From positions 124,001 through 188,000 of the forward strand of contig JNEU01001137.1 in the NCBI GenBank assembly GCA_000697475.1: a stretch of 64,000 nt of DNA, read 5' to 3'. The notes under the pieces are model-generated. The model had not been told where the DNA came from. It made no database searches and saw only the letters and a list, made by a program, of their open reading frames with translations. The translations under genes were made by a program, and so were the position numbers. Shown piece by piece: positions 1-11,380 of this stretch. The DNA comes from Lichtheimia corymbifera B2541 (Eukaryota; Mucoromycota; Mucoromycetes; Mucorales; Lichtheimiaceae). Each line of letters begins with the position of its first letter. Position 1 is the first letter of the stretch.

Positions 1-119
1 CATCAAGTGGATTGGGCAAAAGCTGGGAACAGAAAAAAAGTGCATGTTAGCTGCCAATGTATAACCAATATTGAATCGTCCATTAAATACCATGCTTTCG
101 CCCTTTCAGTTCACCCCAA

Positions 120-2330
120 CCAGATGTGCTACATAAACACGCCCCTCTGCATCTTTGGTTCTATTTGGCACAAGCTACTTGGCAATGAACAAAGACCACT
201 TGTCATATAGCATTATGGTTACAGCATATATAAAACACAAAGGTGGCTGTATCTCCAAACTTTACAATGAAACGTAGGGTCCTCAATCGAAAAATATTGC
301 TCGGCGGGGTGAAGCGCACCTTGTGTGCAAGTTTCACGATCAGGCTCGGTGATCCTAGATTTCGCAATGTCACCACCAGCCAAAGTCAAAAAAAAAGTTT
401 CGAGAGGTCGACCCGATTCCACTTTGGCTGGTGGTGACATTGCGAAATCTAGGATCGACGAGCTGGATCGTGAAACTTGCACCCAAGGTGCGCTTCACCC
501 CGACGAGCAACTTTGTTCTATGTAAGAGCCCACGTTTCATTGAAAAGTTTAGAGATACAGGCACCTTCATGTTCTTACATATGCTGTAAGCGTGATGCTA
601 TTTGAAGAGTGGTGTTTGTTCATTGTGAAGTATCATGCAAATGAGCTGTGTTGCACAAAGTCCGTCTGCATCTTCGGCTCTATCGGGGTCTACCTACTTG
701 ACAATGAACAAAGACCACTTGTCATATAGCATCGTGCTTACAGCATATGTAAAACATAAAGGTGTCTGTATCTCTGAATCTTGCAATGAAACCTGGGGTC
801 ATTCATAGAACCAAGTTGCTCGTCGGGGTGAAGCGCACCTTGGGTGCAAGTTTCACGATCCAGCTCGCCGATCCTAGATTTCGCAATGTCACCACAGCCA
901 AAGTTGAAAAAAAAAATTCAAGAGGTCGACCCACGATCTACTTTGGCTGGTGGTGACATTGCGAAATCTAGGATCGACGAGCTGGATCGTGAAACTTGCA
1001 CCCAAGGTGCGCTTCACCCCGACGAGCAACTTTGTTCTATGTAAGAGCCCACGTTTCATTGAAAAGTTTAGAGATACAGGCACCTTCATGTTCTTACATA
1101 TGCTGTAAGCGTGATGCTATTTGAAGAGTGGTGTTTGTTCATTGTGAAGTATCATGCAAATGAGCTGTGTTGCACAAAGTCCGTCTGCATCTTCGGCTCT
1201 ATCGGGGTCTACCTACTTGACAATGAACAAAGACCACTTGTCATATAGCATCGTGCTTACAGCATATGTAAAACATAAAGGTGTCTGTATCTCTGAATCT
1301 TGCAATGAAACCTGGGGTCATTCATAGAACCAAGTTGCTCGTCGGGGTGAAGCGCACCTTGGGTGCAAGTTTCACGATCCAGCTCGCCGATCCTAGATTT
1401 CGCAATGTCACCACAGCCAAAGTTGAAAAAAAAAATTCAAGAGGTCGACCCACGATCTACTTTGGCTGGTGGTGACATTGCGAAATCTAGGATCGACGAG
1501 CTGGATCGTGAAACTTGCACCCAAGGTGCGCTTCACCCCGACGAGCAACTTTGTTCTATGTAAGAGCCCACGTTTCATTGAAAAGTTTAGAGATACAGGC
1601 ACCTTCATGTTCTTACATATGCTGTAAGCGTGATGCTATTTGAAGAGTGGTGTTTGTTCATTGTGAAGTATCATGCAAATGAGCTGTGTTGCACAAAGTC
1701 CGTCTGCATCTTCGGCTCTATCGGGGTCTACCTACTTGACAATGAACAAAGACCACTTGTCATATAGCATCGTGCTTACAGCATATGTAAAACATAAAGG
1801 TGTCTGTATCTCTGAATCTTGCAATGAAACCTGGGGTCATTCATAGAACCAAGTTGCTCGTCGGGGTGAAGCGCACCTTGGGTGCAAGTTTCACGATCCA
1901 GCTCGCCGATCCTAGATTTCGCAATGTCACCACAGCCAAAGTTGAAAAAAAAAATTCAAGAGGTCGACCCACGATCTACTTTGGCTGGTGGTGACATTGC
2001 GAAATCTAGGATCGACGAGCTGGATCGTGAAACTTGCACCCAAGGTGCGCTTCACCCCGACGAGCAACTTTGTTCTATGTAAGAGCCCACGTTTCATTGA
2101 AAAGTTTAGAGATACAGGCACCTTCATGTTCTTACATATGCTGTAAGCGTGGTGCTATATGGAGAGTGGTGTTTGTTCATAGTTGAGCACCATGCAGATG
2201 AGCTGTGTTGCACAAAGAAGTCCGTCTGCATATTCCGCTCTATCACAGTCTACCTACTTGACAATGAACAAAGACCACTTGTCATATAGCATCACGCTTA
2301 TAGCATAGGTAAAACATGAAAGCGCCTGTT
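120..2330. repeat. Tandem array of four 519-bp units, each containing a large inverted repeat
   Basis: Four units follow each other with an exact 519-bp period. Units 2-4 look identical to one another over the parts compared; unit 1 differs on its left side. Each unit holds a long inverted repeat (206-601, 725-1120, 1244-1639, 1763-2158) with arms of about 180 bp and a loop of about 34 nt containing an A-run. In the second unit the arms are about 725-905 and 939-1120. About 120 bp of non-palindromic spacer separates consecutive hairpins. Both arms carry the same degenerate monomer found elsewhere in this window. Open frames of 60-70 codons in the units lie on both strands of the palindrome and repeat with the unit, so they are not treated as genes. 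Confidence 0.95.
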
Positions 2331-3378
2331 TATCCAAATCTCCATAGTGATGTGTAGAGGCTTTATTAGAACGATATTGATCAGCATGACCGAGAGCACG
2401 ACCAAGTTTCGACGTCCCCACCAGCAATATCGGCGCGCACGGCCGTACACCCTATTTATGTTACCATCCCTTCGTCGTCTCTCCTACATTCAATGTTTTC
2501 ATAATGAACTCTGGGGACTTTATGAGAACGAAATTGCTCGGCGTGGTCGAAAGGGTGTTGTGTGAAAGTTTCAGGTTCGAGGTGGCCAATCTCGGGGAAC
2601 AGGAGCGCGGACCCTACTTTATCCTACATTTGGGCTGCCCCGCATTCAAAATGTTCATTATGAACCATACGTTTTTTATATGTATGAAGTTGATCAGCAT
2701 GTGCGAGAGTACCTTCTGACCAAGTTTCAAGTGCAAGATGGGGAATCCCAAGAAACTACATACTAATTGACTTTTTCATAAATCCGGCGCTTTCCCAATT
2801 TTCATCCGTTATTGTCAATCCCACATTATGCTCTCCCTTTCGAAATTTTCAAATGAAGTGTGGGTTCTTTATTAATACAAAGTTGTTCAGAATGTCCTAG
2901 AGCATACTGTGTGCAAGTTTGAGGGTCAAGACAGGCAATCCCAATATCATGCATTGATATCAGTGTATATGGATATGTCTGACAGTGCCTGACCTATTTA
3001 ATTTCCCAGCTCTTCCACACCCATTTTCTTGTCTCTTCCTCCCATTCTCAACTGTTGCCCCATTCAAGCACAACTACCCTGCGAACGATTGCCCTGCTTC
3101 AACCCTCCATGTCAAGCCTACAACTGTTTTGATCCGACTCTCTTTGACTGAATGACAATTCCATGGCGTGTACACTCCACCACAACACCCGCGATTCTTG
3201 ACACCCCACCTTGTCTTATACAATCCTCTGCCACAACCAAACGTAACAGCAGTTACCATTAGCAAGATCTTTTACCCCATTGTCTCATGTCACTTGCAGC
3301 AACCTGCCTCACAGCCTTTTTCACGTGAACAGCACATAGCCATTGTATAGAAGCAGCTTTATTTACGTGTAGCAACAT
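2331..3378 (+). repeat. Degenerate dispersed-repeat block, left copy
   Basis: Diverged monomers recur near 2340, 2500, 2660 and 2850. Each has an AATGAA-type start, a TTTAT(T/G)AGAACGAAATTG-like stretch, a GATCAGCATG-like stretch and a TTGTGTG(C/A)AAGTTT stretch. The part from about 3005 to 3378 is closely similar, by eye, to about 62920-63270 in the same orientation. It does not encode a recognisable protein. The element class is unknown: no transposase, reverse transcriptase or terminal repeats are visible. Confidence 0.8.
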
Positions 3379-4421
3379 GCTTTAATACAAACGAATTCTA
3401 ATGGATATGGACTTGGATAATTTCTTGATACATGGGGTGGAAGGAATTGGGTATGTGAAAAGCTGAGGATCGAAGGGATTTGATGGGATTGGGTTGGGGA
3501 TGTCGCACACCTAGTAATCATCCAAGATCATCCTTGTTGCCTCCGGGAAGTGTTGCCGTTATCTACCTGTTCACCCATTGAAACTGTACATGGAAACAAA
3601 TGGCAGCAGTGAATACTTTGTACTTGTAAAGTGTGAGCGAAGAAGATGGGGACTCTTTGTGTTCCTTTCTTTGTTCACGATATTGTGCACTCCATCACAT
3701 CCCCGCTTGCTGAAGCTACTGCTATCCATATGCATATCAAACAATATCCTATACACTGGGATCAATAATAATAATCAGATGCAATTGAAGAGAGTCCTTG
3801 TAATTACGCTATCGATGATCTTACTATGGCCAGGAATGGTATCAGTCATGTAGGCCCACATGCTCTTATGCAGATCGAATCCTGAGCTTGTGCAACCACA
3901 ACGTGTGACCTCTCCTACCAAGCGCACAAGAACATGTCATCCCGTTTATACATTCATTGTCATCGTCATAATGGGTAATTTTTTCCATTATTGGATGCTG
4001 CTTATGTACATTCCTAAAAGCAATCATCGTGTATTTGTGCAGCGACCTGTCAAGGGCGTGTGTGTGTAACCACTCCACGTGCCATTTCACTCAGCAGCCC
4101 TTCGACTTGTTTTATAGAGTGCTATCGAGGAAGAAGCAGCACCATCACACTTACAGCATAGCTAAAACATAAAAGCACTTGCAACTCATAATTTTACAAT
4201 AAAGCGTGGGGGTTGTTTATAGAACAAAGCTGCTCGGGCTGGCCGAAAAGGACCTTGTGTGAAAAGAGAAAGTGCGAGATCGACGATCACTGACTTACGT
4301 ATCTAATGTCACTGCTACAGAAATTGATCTACTAATCGCACAACTTTGCGTATAACATTTATCATCATTTGATGTATTAGCTCTCATAGGCAATTATAAA
4401 GGTATTGCGATAACTACATAA
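3379..4421. other. Intergenic stretch with one stray repeat monomer
   Basis: No supported gene. One monomer of the left-end repeat family lies at about 4140-4265 and shares the 'cttacagcata..taaaacataaa' start of the hairpin arms. A 24-codon ATG frame at 3779 resembles a signal peptide but stops at once and has no downstream coding exon that I can see. Confidence 0.6.

Positions 4422-4471
<50 letters not shown>
4422..4471. repeat. TAC trinucleotide microsatellite
   Basis: A pure (TAC)n run of about 50 bp lies 18 bp beyond the stop codon of the sugar transporter, in its probable 3' UTR or downstream region. Confidence 0.97.
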
Positions 4472-4489
4472 GCAACTGCATCTAGCAGT

Positions 4490-6692
4490 CTATGCTGCCG
4501 TCTCCTTGGTGGATGGCTCTGGAATCTCTTCTTTTGAGGAGTTTGATGGAAGTGCATCTTCCTCCACCTTTTCTTGAGCATCTTCTGTTATAACATTGAC
4601 GCCATGCTTGCGTTCTGCCACCTTTGCAATCTGTTCGGCTTCTTCACCACCAAAGAGGATTTCCATTTCTTCAAGCGTACGGTTCTTGGTTTCTGAAAGA
4701 CAAATAATATTTACCACGTAAGTTTCTGTTGCATGCGTATTCATTGCTACCGATATTACCTGGATAAAAGAAGTAGATAATCAAGTTGCAACACACATTG
4801 GTGGCAAAGAAGAAGAAGTATGTGCCATAGGTGATATTATCCAGCATGACAGGCGTGATTTGACCAATGACAAAGTTCATCAAGTAATTCGTGGCGGTCG
4901 ACACTATAAGCATTGTTGGTATAGGTTAATTATCATATCTGTGATATATGGCTGGTATCATCAACATACATGAAGTACCCTTGGCGCGAGCACGCATTGG
5001 GAAAATCTCGGCTGGATAAACCCATCCAATTGGGCCCCAAGCTGAAGCAAACGATGCACTAAAGATCTGTGATCAAACTTGGTTACTACTGATGAACAAG
5101 CAAACATCTTTAGATTCAAACTTACAAACATCATGGCGACTGCAGCATATTGTGCTTGTGTGTTGTTGTCTCCATTCTCAGTGAAGGGATACGCTATGTA
5201 AACATATATAAATGACAATGTCGTTTGATCATCGTATTGACCTAGCATACCTCTCAAAAGCGCACCAGCAATCAACATAGAGCTTGCCATACCAATACCG
5301 CCACTGATAACGGTCTTGCGTCGACCCCAGCGATCAAAAAACAGGAGAGCGGGAATAGTAAAGATGACACTGACGATACCATTGACACCAGTTGCCAGCA
5401 ACGAGGGCAAGGTACCTGTGAGACCAGCTGATTGGAAGATAAAAGGTGCGTAATACTTGACAAATTATATCAGTCATCACCGTACAATAGTAAAACTATC
5501 AATAACACTCACGAAAACGGCGTTGATTCCGGTCCATTGTTGGAGGAACTGAATTCCTGCTGCAAGGATTACACGTCGACGAGTGGATGGTGATCTGAAT
5601 AACTCTGCATAAGATTTTACTCCTTTGGTTTCCTCGTATTTGATTTGCTCCATGATTTCATCATATTCGAGTCGCACAAATGGATCGTTGACATCTCCGT
5701 TTGCATGCAATTTAGCTAACGTTTGCAATGCTTCGTCATATCGACCTTTGCTGCAAAGCCAACGTGGTGAATAGGGTAGAATAAAGCAGCCAAAGAACCT
5801 TCATCATTATTGTTGTTAGTAGGCTCACACGGTAAACCTGATGCATATATACACTTACAAGACAACGCTTGGTGCCAGCTGGAGACCAAGTGGAACACGC
5901 CATGATGCATCGCTTTCAATGCTGTGTACAAAGAATGGTGAGTTAGGTACAACACAATAAGGGCTTGTGTGACCACTTACTAAGCGCAGCCATAACCAAT
6001 CCAGAATGATACCATAATCCTGTAATCACAGCATGAGTGAGCTTCTTATTATGTTCCCACACACCCGGAAAAAAAGACTGCCTTACCCGGTGACGATACT
6101 GAATTGCTGGAAACTGATGGCACGACCACGTAAATGGGCAGGGCTCAACTCACTTTGGTACACGGTGATGTTCATGCTGTACATACCGATGGAAACGCCT
6201 TGGAAAAAGCGACCAGCCATCAAGAGCTATAAACCCCATAGCCATTAATTACTTTGAAGCTTAAAGGCATCCTCATTTTTAACTTACGTCAACGTTGGAA
6301 GCACCTGTTTGCATGCTTGTGCCAAACCAAAAGATGATGGTTGCAGCCATGATACTATGCTTACGACCAATGCGTTCGGACAATGGACCTGCGAATAGAC
6401 CACCAACAAAAGCTCCCAAAAGATAAATGGACGTAATGAAACCACGCCAGGTAGCATCAGGGTTGTTAAAGTAGTCGATCCAGTAAGGCATGACCAAAAT
6501 GCCAGACATGACGCCTTGATCATAGCCGAAGAGAAACCCACCAATTGCTATTGGAGTGCATAATAATACCATCGTTAGATCGACGACTACAGGGCTACTA
6601 TACGACAATCATTTTGCATGATACTTGCATGAGAAGATAACAGCAAAATAGACTCTCCAGCTTGTTTTGGGCTTTGGTATATTGTCCTCCAT
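4490..6692 (-). CDS. MFS sugar porter (hexose/H+ symporter type)
   Basis: Predicted plasma-membrane sugar uptake protein of the MFS sugar porter family. Exons on the minus strand: 6692-6629, 6547-6288, 6226-6087, 6019-5981, 5921-5859, 5798-5513, 5455-5251, 5193-5126, 5066-4970, 4903-4760, 4692-4490, giving 522 residues, normal for the family. Family signatures are in order: GGFLFGYDQG in TM1, SERIGRKHS in the loop after TM2, GYSPRWL-type PYSPRWL before the central loop, QFLQQWTGIN in TM7 and ETKNRTLEEM at the end of TM12. The C-terminal tail is acidic and Ser/Glu-rich. Intron 1 (6548-6628) starts with GC rather than GT; splicing there restores FSSIGGFLFG. The substrate cannot be told from sequence; glucose or another hexose is the default guess. 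A TATA-like element lies about 90 bp upstream. Confidence 0.95.
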
Positions 6693-6781
6693 ATTCAACT
6701 AGAAGAGAGGGGAAATGATAATAGGCTCGTGTGTTCTATCTCGTCGATTCGATTCGATTCGAGATCGTGCCTCGGTGATCA

Positions 6782-6788
6782 TTTTATA
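6782..6788 (-). promoter_or_regulatory. Likely TATA box of the sugar porter gene
   Basis: TATAAAA on the minus strand, about 90 bp upstream of the ATG at 6692. A CCCCCGAG stretch just upstream (about 6799-6806) resembles GC-rich sites bound by fungal C2H2 carbon repressors of the Mig1/CreA type; that link is only suggestive. Confidence 0.45.
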
Positions 6789-6806
6789 CCCGCAACCTCT
6801 CGGGGG

Positions 6807-7991
6807 AATTGATCTACATATAGAAATGGGATTTTGTCCGATTCGCTATTTATCATGTTGTTTTTGTCAGGGCCGCTGAAGGTGACCTAGACATTACATA
6901 TTTGGTCAAGACAAATCACAAAAGTTGTCCTTGCGGGGTAAAATTCAACCTTGTCCTACCTTGCTCGAGTTCCAAAAGACCCCAGGGAAAATCCAACTTT
7001 CCCAAAGTCATTTCTTTCATTCAACTCTTATTGGTGTGGAGTTTCCATCGATTACTTGTGCAACTGCTTGAGGTACCAAAAGTGCTCTGCTACGATGGTA
7101 TCATACACGATAGACATTGTAGCCATGACGGACTAGCATATATACTTTTCAATGGTACCATGCACAATATCTAAAGGAAATGATGGTTATCAAGATGCAT
7201 AGCATGTTGGAATATGGGGTAAGCGCATAGATCAAAAAAGTCGCTTTTGAGAATAACGTACGTCGCATTAGGTCACTTGGTGCTACGCAAATCATAAAAA
7301 ACAACCACATGATTGCATTTCCCGCCTCGTCCTTGCCCATGAAATATTCACATTACACTTGTATATTACCCCGTATGTCGATTTTATGATTCAATTTATT
7401 CCCGTCAAGCCTGTTTACCCTGTGATCGCAATTCACACGCTAGCTACATGCATAGTGTGCCAATGTCTAAATGTAATGCCGTGATATCAAGTTTGATGAT
7501 TGTTTGTAATATAACACTTATGAGGATAAAAGCTCAGAACCTTGTCAAAGTTTGTGGGTGACCTTTTTGCCAAACCCAATCTTAGGTAACGGATCATAAG
7601 CGGGAGGACCCGGATGGGCCGTTTTGACTTATGCGTTTTCAAACACAGATAAGCTTTTTACCCCGCTACATGTTGGTGTTATCCATCATATTGGTAGCAT
7701 TGCACACACATGCTGTCAATATACCTTCCCGTGCTTCCATGATGGTTTGCATGTGAGCATAGTAGGAATTAGCTATTGAGCAGGGAATGGCTACCACTGA
7801 GCCATTTCCTTGATTTGGTAAACATGAATGGTATATGCTCTATCATGGATGTCAAAGTGGTCTCGACTGGCTGATGTTGTGGATCAAGAATAAATTTGAA
7901 TAGGGATGAAGGATTTATTTTGCTTTGTGAGAGACATAGCGAAAAGGTCGGTCATTTGTTTGAGCACCTGTATTGGGTATATGGATCCCAA
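6807..7991. other. Intergenic, no gene seen
   Basis: About 1.2 kb between the sugar porter promoter and the 3' end of the mannanase gene. Only short frames without family signatures or convincing splice context are present. I see no tRNA, repeat or mobile element in it. Confidence 0.5.
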
Positions 7992-9514
7992 TTACTTATT
8001 CTACAGCGTATATAATAAGTCAATGGAGGTCAATTGATCCGCGCTCGCATAAATACTCACCTTGGATGCCATGGCAGATGCGTGCTCACCAATGATGGTC
8101 TTAAAATCATCGTCACTGGAGCACAGGGCAAATTCATCAAGATCAGGATTACAAGGTACAGCGAGTTGCCAAAAGGCATCCGCAGCCAAGTCACCATCCT
8201 CCACAGTTTTTTGCCAAGAAGGATACACACTCGCACGTAGTTCAGCGCTCACGCCGTATTCTTCCATAATCACAGGCTTGCCGGCATCATTTTGGGAGCT
8301 AATATGGTCCTGTGTTTGACATAATATCAATATGTATGTGCCTCCGTGTATAGAATGAGTATGGTTATCTTTACCTTGATCCATTTGGTAGCCCATGTAT
8401 CAGGATTTTCATTCCAGCTGTCGGGATAAAGATGAAAAGTGCCAAAATCAATGTTCTTGAGAGCGATGAGAGCATCAAAGTCAATCCCACTGCCACCATT
8501 GTACGCCCAGCTATAAAGGAATTAATGAATACAATAAACGTAAACAATGACGTTTGATAATTTTGCTTACTCGCTCGAGGAGGCATCATTAAAGAAACCT
8601 TCATCGCCAATAGCCACGAGGTGGTTCTTGTCAATGGATTTGATGTACGTGCTAATATCATCCGCCCATTGGGTGATGGTGTCAGTGTTGCACTTTGATG
8701 ACTTTTGCAAGCTGCCTCCGCCTTCACAACGAGGCTCATTTGCCAATTCCCAGCCAAAAATAGTAGGATCATCCTAGTATGTAGACATGTCAGCGAACTG
8801 TTTGATGAAGCTAGTCATACTACTACTACTCACCTTGTAAGCTGTACCAGTAAGCGTATTCTTTCGATTGAGTACATGTTCAATGTATGCCTTGTAAGTG
8901 GCAATGATATCTTTGTTGGTGTAGAAATCATCATGATATTTGCCACCCATGTTCTGGGTGTAGTAATCCATGCCACTATGATACGTAATAAACAAGATGT
9001 CAATTTTTCACCTGCTCATCATGATATGAAAAGATTAAAAAATGTTACCCATAGTCTACCCAGTTGTTGGTGAATGCAAAGATGACCTTGACGTTGTTTT
9101 TTGCTGCTTGCTGCAACACATAATCCATACGACCCAAACCAGTGTCATCATCGTCGTTGATGATCATTTTGTTTGAGCTCTTGTCCCATTTTTGGAACCA
9201 GACGTCATCCGAGCCCGAGTTGAAAAGCCAAGTGCGCACCACTGGAAGTTTAGCACTGTTAGCTTGCTTGAAAAGCTCTTGGACATCGGATTGGGCACTG
9301 TTCATTAAATAATCTATATAGTGATGGGTCAAAATTCATTCATGGTTGAGTCGATAATGAAGGGTTACATACATGCATTGGTGCCTTCGAAATAGAATTT
9401 AGAGCCACCCAAGGTAAAGGTGGCACCATCGGTTGACACAAAGGCATCTTGAGCCAAGGAAGTTGAAACCAAAAGAGTGGATGCGAGGATGGAAAGGATT
9501 GTCTTTGCCAACAT
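7992..9514 (-). CDS. Secreted endo-1,4-beta-mannosidase (GH5, subfamily 7 type)
   Basis: Extracellular enzyme predicted to cut beta-1,4-mannan, glucomannan or galactomannan. Exons: 9514-9373, 9313-9049, 8975-8834, 8773-8571, 8510-8375, 8309-8061, 8000-7992, giving 381 residues. If the last intron is retained, translation runs on to a stop near 8001 and ends 17 residues longer, also in frame. The start at 9514 gives a clear signal peptide (hydrophobic core, cleavage near SLA-Q, residue 21-22). Splicing of exon 1 to 2 restores GTNAYYL, and exon 4 opens with [10 protein letters not shown], carrying the acid/base Glu at about residue 196. EEYG at 312-315 carries the nucleophile. These are the standard GH5_7 landmarks. 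No carbohydrate-binding module is seen. Confidence 0.93.
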
Positions 9515-9573
9515 GATTGAAAAAGGATTGGTAGTCGTTGTTGCTGGAACAATTGGGGTGTGGATGTACCTGG

Positions 9574-9581
9574 TATTTATA
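9574..9581 (-). promoter_or_regulatory. TATA box of the mannanase gene
   Basis: TATAAATA on the minus strand, 60 bp upstream of the ATG at 9514, in good position for a core promoter. Confidence 0.55.
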
Positions 9582-10407
9582 TCCATATTGGATGGCGATG
9601 ATGGATCTACGGAATGTTACACGCTTTGTGATACAGTATGCATGATTGCTTAGCTAATGGATGCCGCTGATCATTAAAAAGAAAGATGATGTCGCTCTTT
9701 TTATTCGATGGGACAATGTGAACTCGTGAAAGTAAAGAAAAAAATAGGAACGATTGCATCCCATTTGACTAGCGGTAATCTAAACCTATGCCATTCAAGG
9801 TAAGATCATTATGTAAGTTGTAGCATGTTACGATGCGTACATTGAAGGTTGGTTATGTAATAAATGATTCATCATGATGATGATGATGGGATAGTGTCAA
9901 CGACGCCAATAGTAGTATCATTTTTGTTATTCGCAGTATAAATGTACTATGACTCCTTTTTCTAACATGTGCATGCAGTTTATACATAGTGTATAAAGCA
10001 AGCTTGTTGCCATGGAACCAGGAATTGGCAGCATGTTACACACTTTGGTAATATACATTATGCATCAATAACACGCAGAAAGCTGTTATTGTTGCATCCG
10101 CGGATTTAGATACATTATGGTTGCTATGATGGAGGATATAATCATTGCTATTACATCAAATTAATAATGATTTATTTCAAAAGAAAACGACTCAGAAGAG
10201 AACAAGAGTTGGTTTGAGTGTACATGTTTTGAAGAGAAGGAAGGATGAGTGAGTACACTATTGAGCAGCAGCAGCAGCAGCAGCGGATGAGGAGGATTTG
10301 AATGCCCGAAATGGTAACGGTGTTGTTGGTGGGAGAGGGGAGCGAGTGGCAAGTGGAGTTGCGGGCCAGGGCCTTGTGAAATCCTTCTTTCCTAAAATCA
10401 CACGACC
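9582..10407. other. Intergenic between the divergent mannanase and RPL26 genes
   Basis: Holds the upstream regions of two divergent genes. A GCAGCAGCAGCAGCAGCAG-like tract lies near 10264-10283. No additional gene is seen. Confidence 0.5.
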
Positions 10408-11112
10408 ATGAAGTTCAGTGCTGGTAAGTAATATCAAGGAAATGGATGGATGGATGGATGGATGATAGAAAGAAGAGGGAGGGAGGATGATCAACAAATG
10501 ATGGATGGATGGATGAATGAATGGATAGATTTATCAGTGGAATACTCATGTTGCCTCATTCGCTTTTAGATGTTAGCTCTTCCCGCAGCAAGAGCAGAAA
10601 GGCTCACTTCACTGCTTCCTCCAATGAGCGTCGCAAGATTATGAGCTCTCCCTTGTCCAAGGAGCTTCGCGAGAAGTACAACGTATGCTCTCTCATTCTA
10701 CCAGCCCACTGTCAACATTTCAACTAACGACTAGAACGATATTCAATGTACATATAGACTCGCTCGATCCCTGTCCGCACTGACGATGAGGTCATGATTG
10801 TCCGTGGCAGCTTCAAGGGCCGTGAGGGCAAGGTTGTTCAGGTCTACCGTAAGAAGTGGGTCATCCACGTCGAGCGTGTCAACCGCGAAAAGGTCAACGG
10901 TAAGTTTGGTTGTCTTGGCAACCATCGCCTCAACAACGAGAAGGATAAACTTAATAATACGGATCAATCAATCAGGTGCCACTGCCCCCATTGGTATCCA
11001 CCCCTCCAACGTTGTGGTTACCAAGCTCAAGATCGACAAGAGCCGTCAAGCCATTTTGGATCGCAAGGACCGTTCCAAGAAGAACAAGGATGCCATGCAA
11101 CAGGTAAAATAA
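10408..11112 (+). CDS. RPL26: 60S ribosomal protein uL24 (L26)
   Basis: Cytosolic large-subunit protein that sits at the mouth of the polypeptide exit tunnel. Exons 10408-10423, 10570-10682, 10758-10899 and 10976-11112 give 135 residues. The protein starts [19 protein letters not shown], as in eukaryotic L26, and carries the KOW segment [19 protein letters not shown] followed by [13 protein letters not shown]. The first exon is tiny (16 nt), a common arrangement in fungal ribosomal protein genes. The end is ambiguous: direct reading gives ..QQVK and a stop at 11110-11112, while a GTAAAA...TAG intron would place the stop at 11172-11174. Both models stay in frame. Confidence 0.96.
10442..10528. 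repeat. GGAT/ATGG microsatellite tracts in RPL26 intron 1
   Basis: Two short tetranucleotide tracts (about 10442-10464 and 10501-10528) separated by a purine-rich stretch, all inside the first intron of RPL26. Confidence 0.85.
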
Positions 11113-11380
11113 TGGTGGATGAGTAGTGTGAGTCAATGGAATCATGTCATGCTGACAATCAATCATTCTAGTAAACTTTTGGTGTGACATCACTGACGTT
11201 TTATCCTGCTTGGAATAAAAAAACTTGTTTCAAAAGAACGCTTCATGGATCATCGAAAACGGATATAAATTGCATTACAGCTTGTTTAAACGACTGATGG
11301 AAAGGGCGAGTGTATATGATTTATTGCGAGGGTTGTATTATCATGAGAGATATAATATATTAAATAAGGGAGGGGTTGTC

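Noticed and set aside
243..2127. Repeated 60-70-codon frames on both strands of the 519-bp units
   Set aside because: They are mirror images created by the inverted repeat, have no recognisable domain, and change reading with each mutation of the palindrome.
3779..3853. A 24-codon frame resembling a signal peptide
   Set aside because: It stops immediately and no in-frame downstream exon with a plausible mature protein was found.
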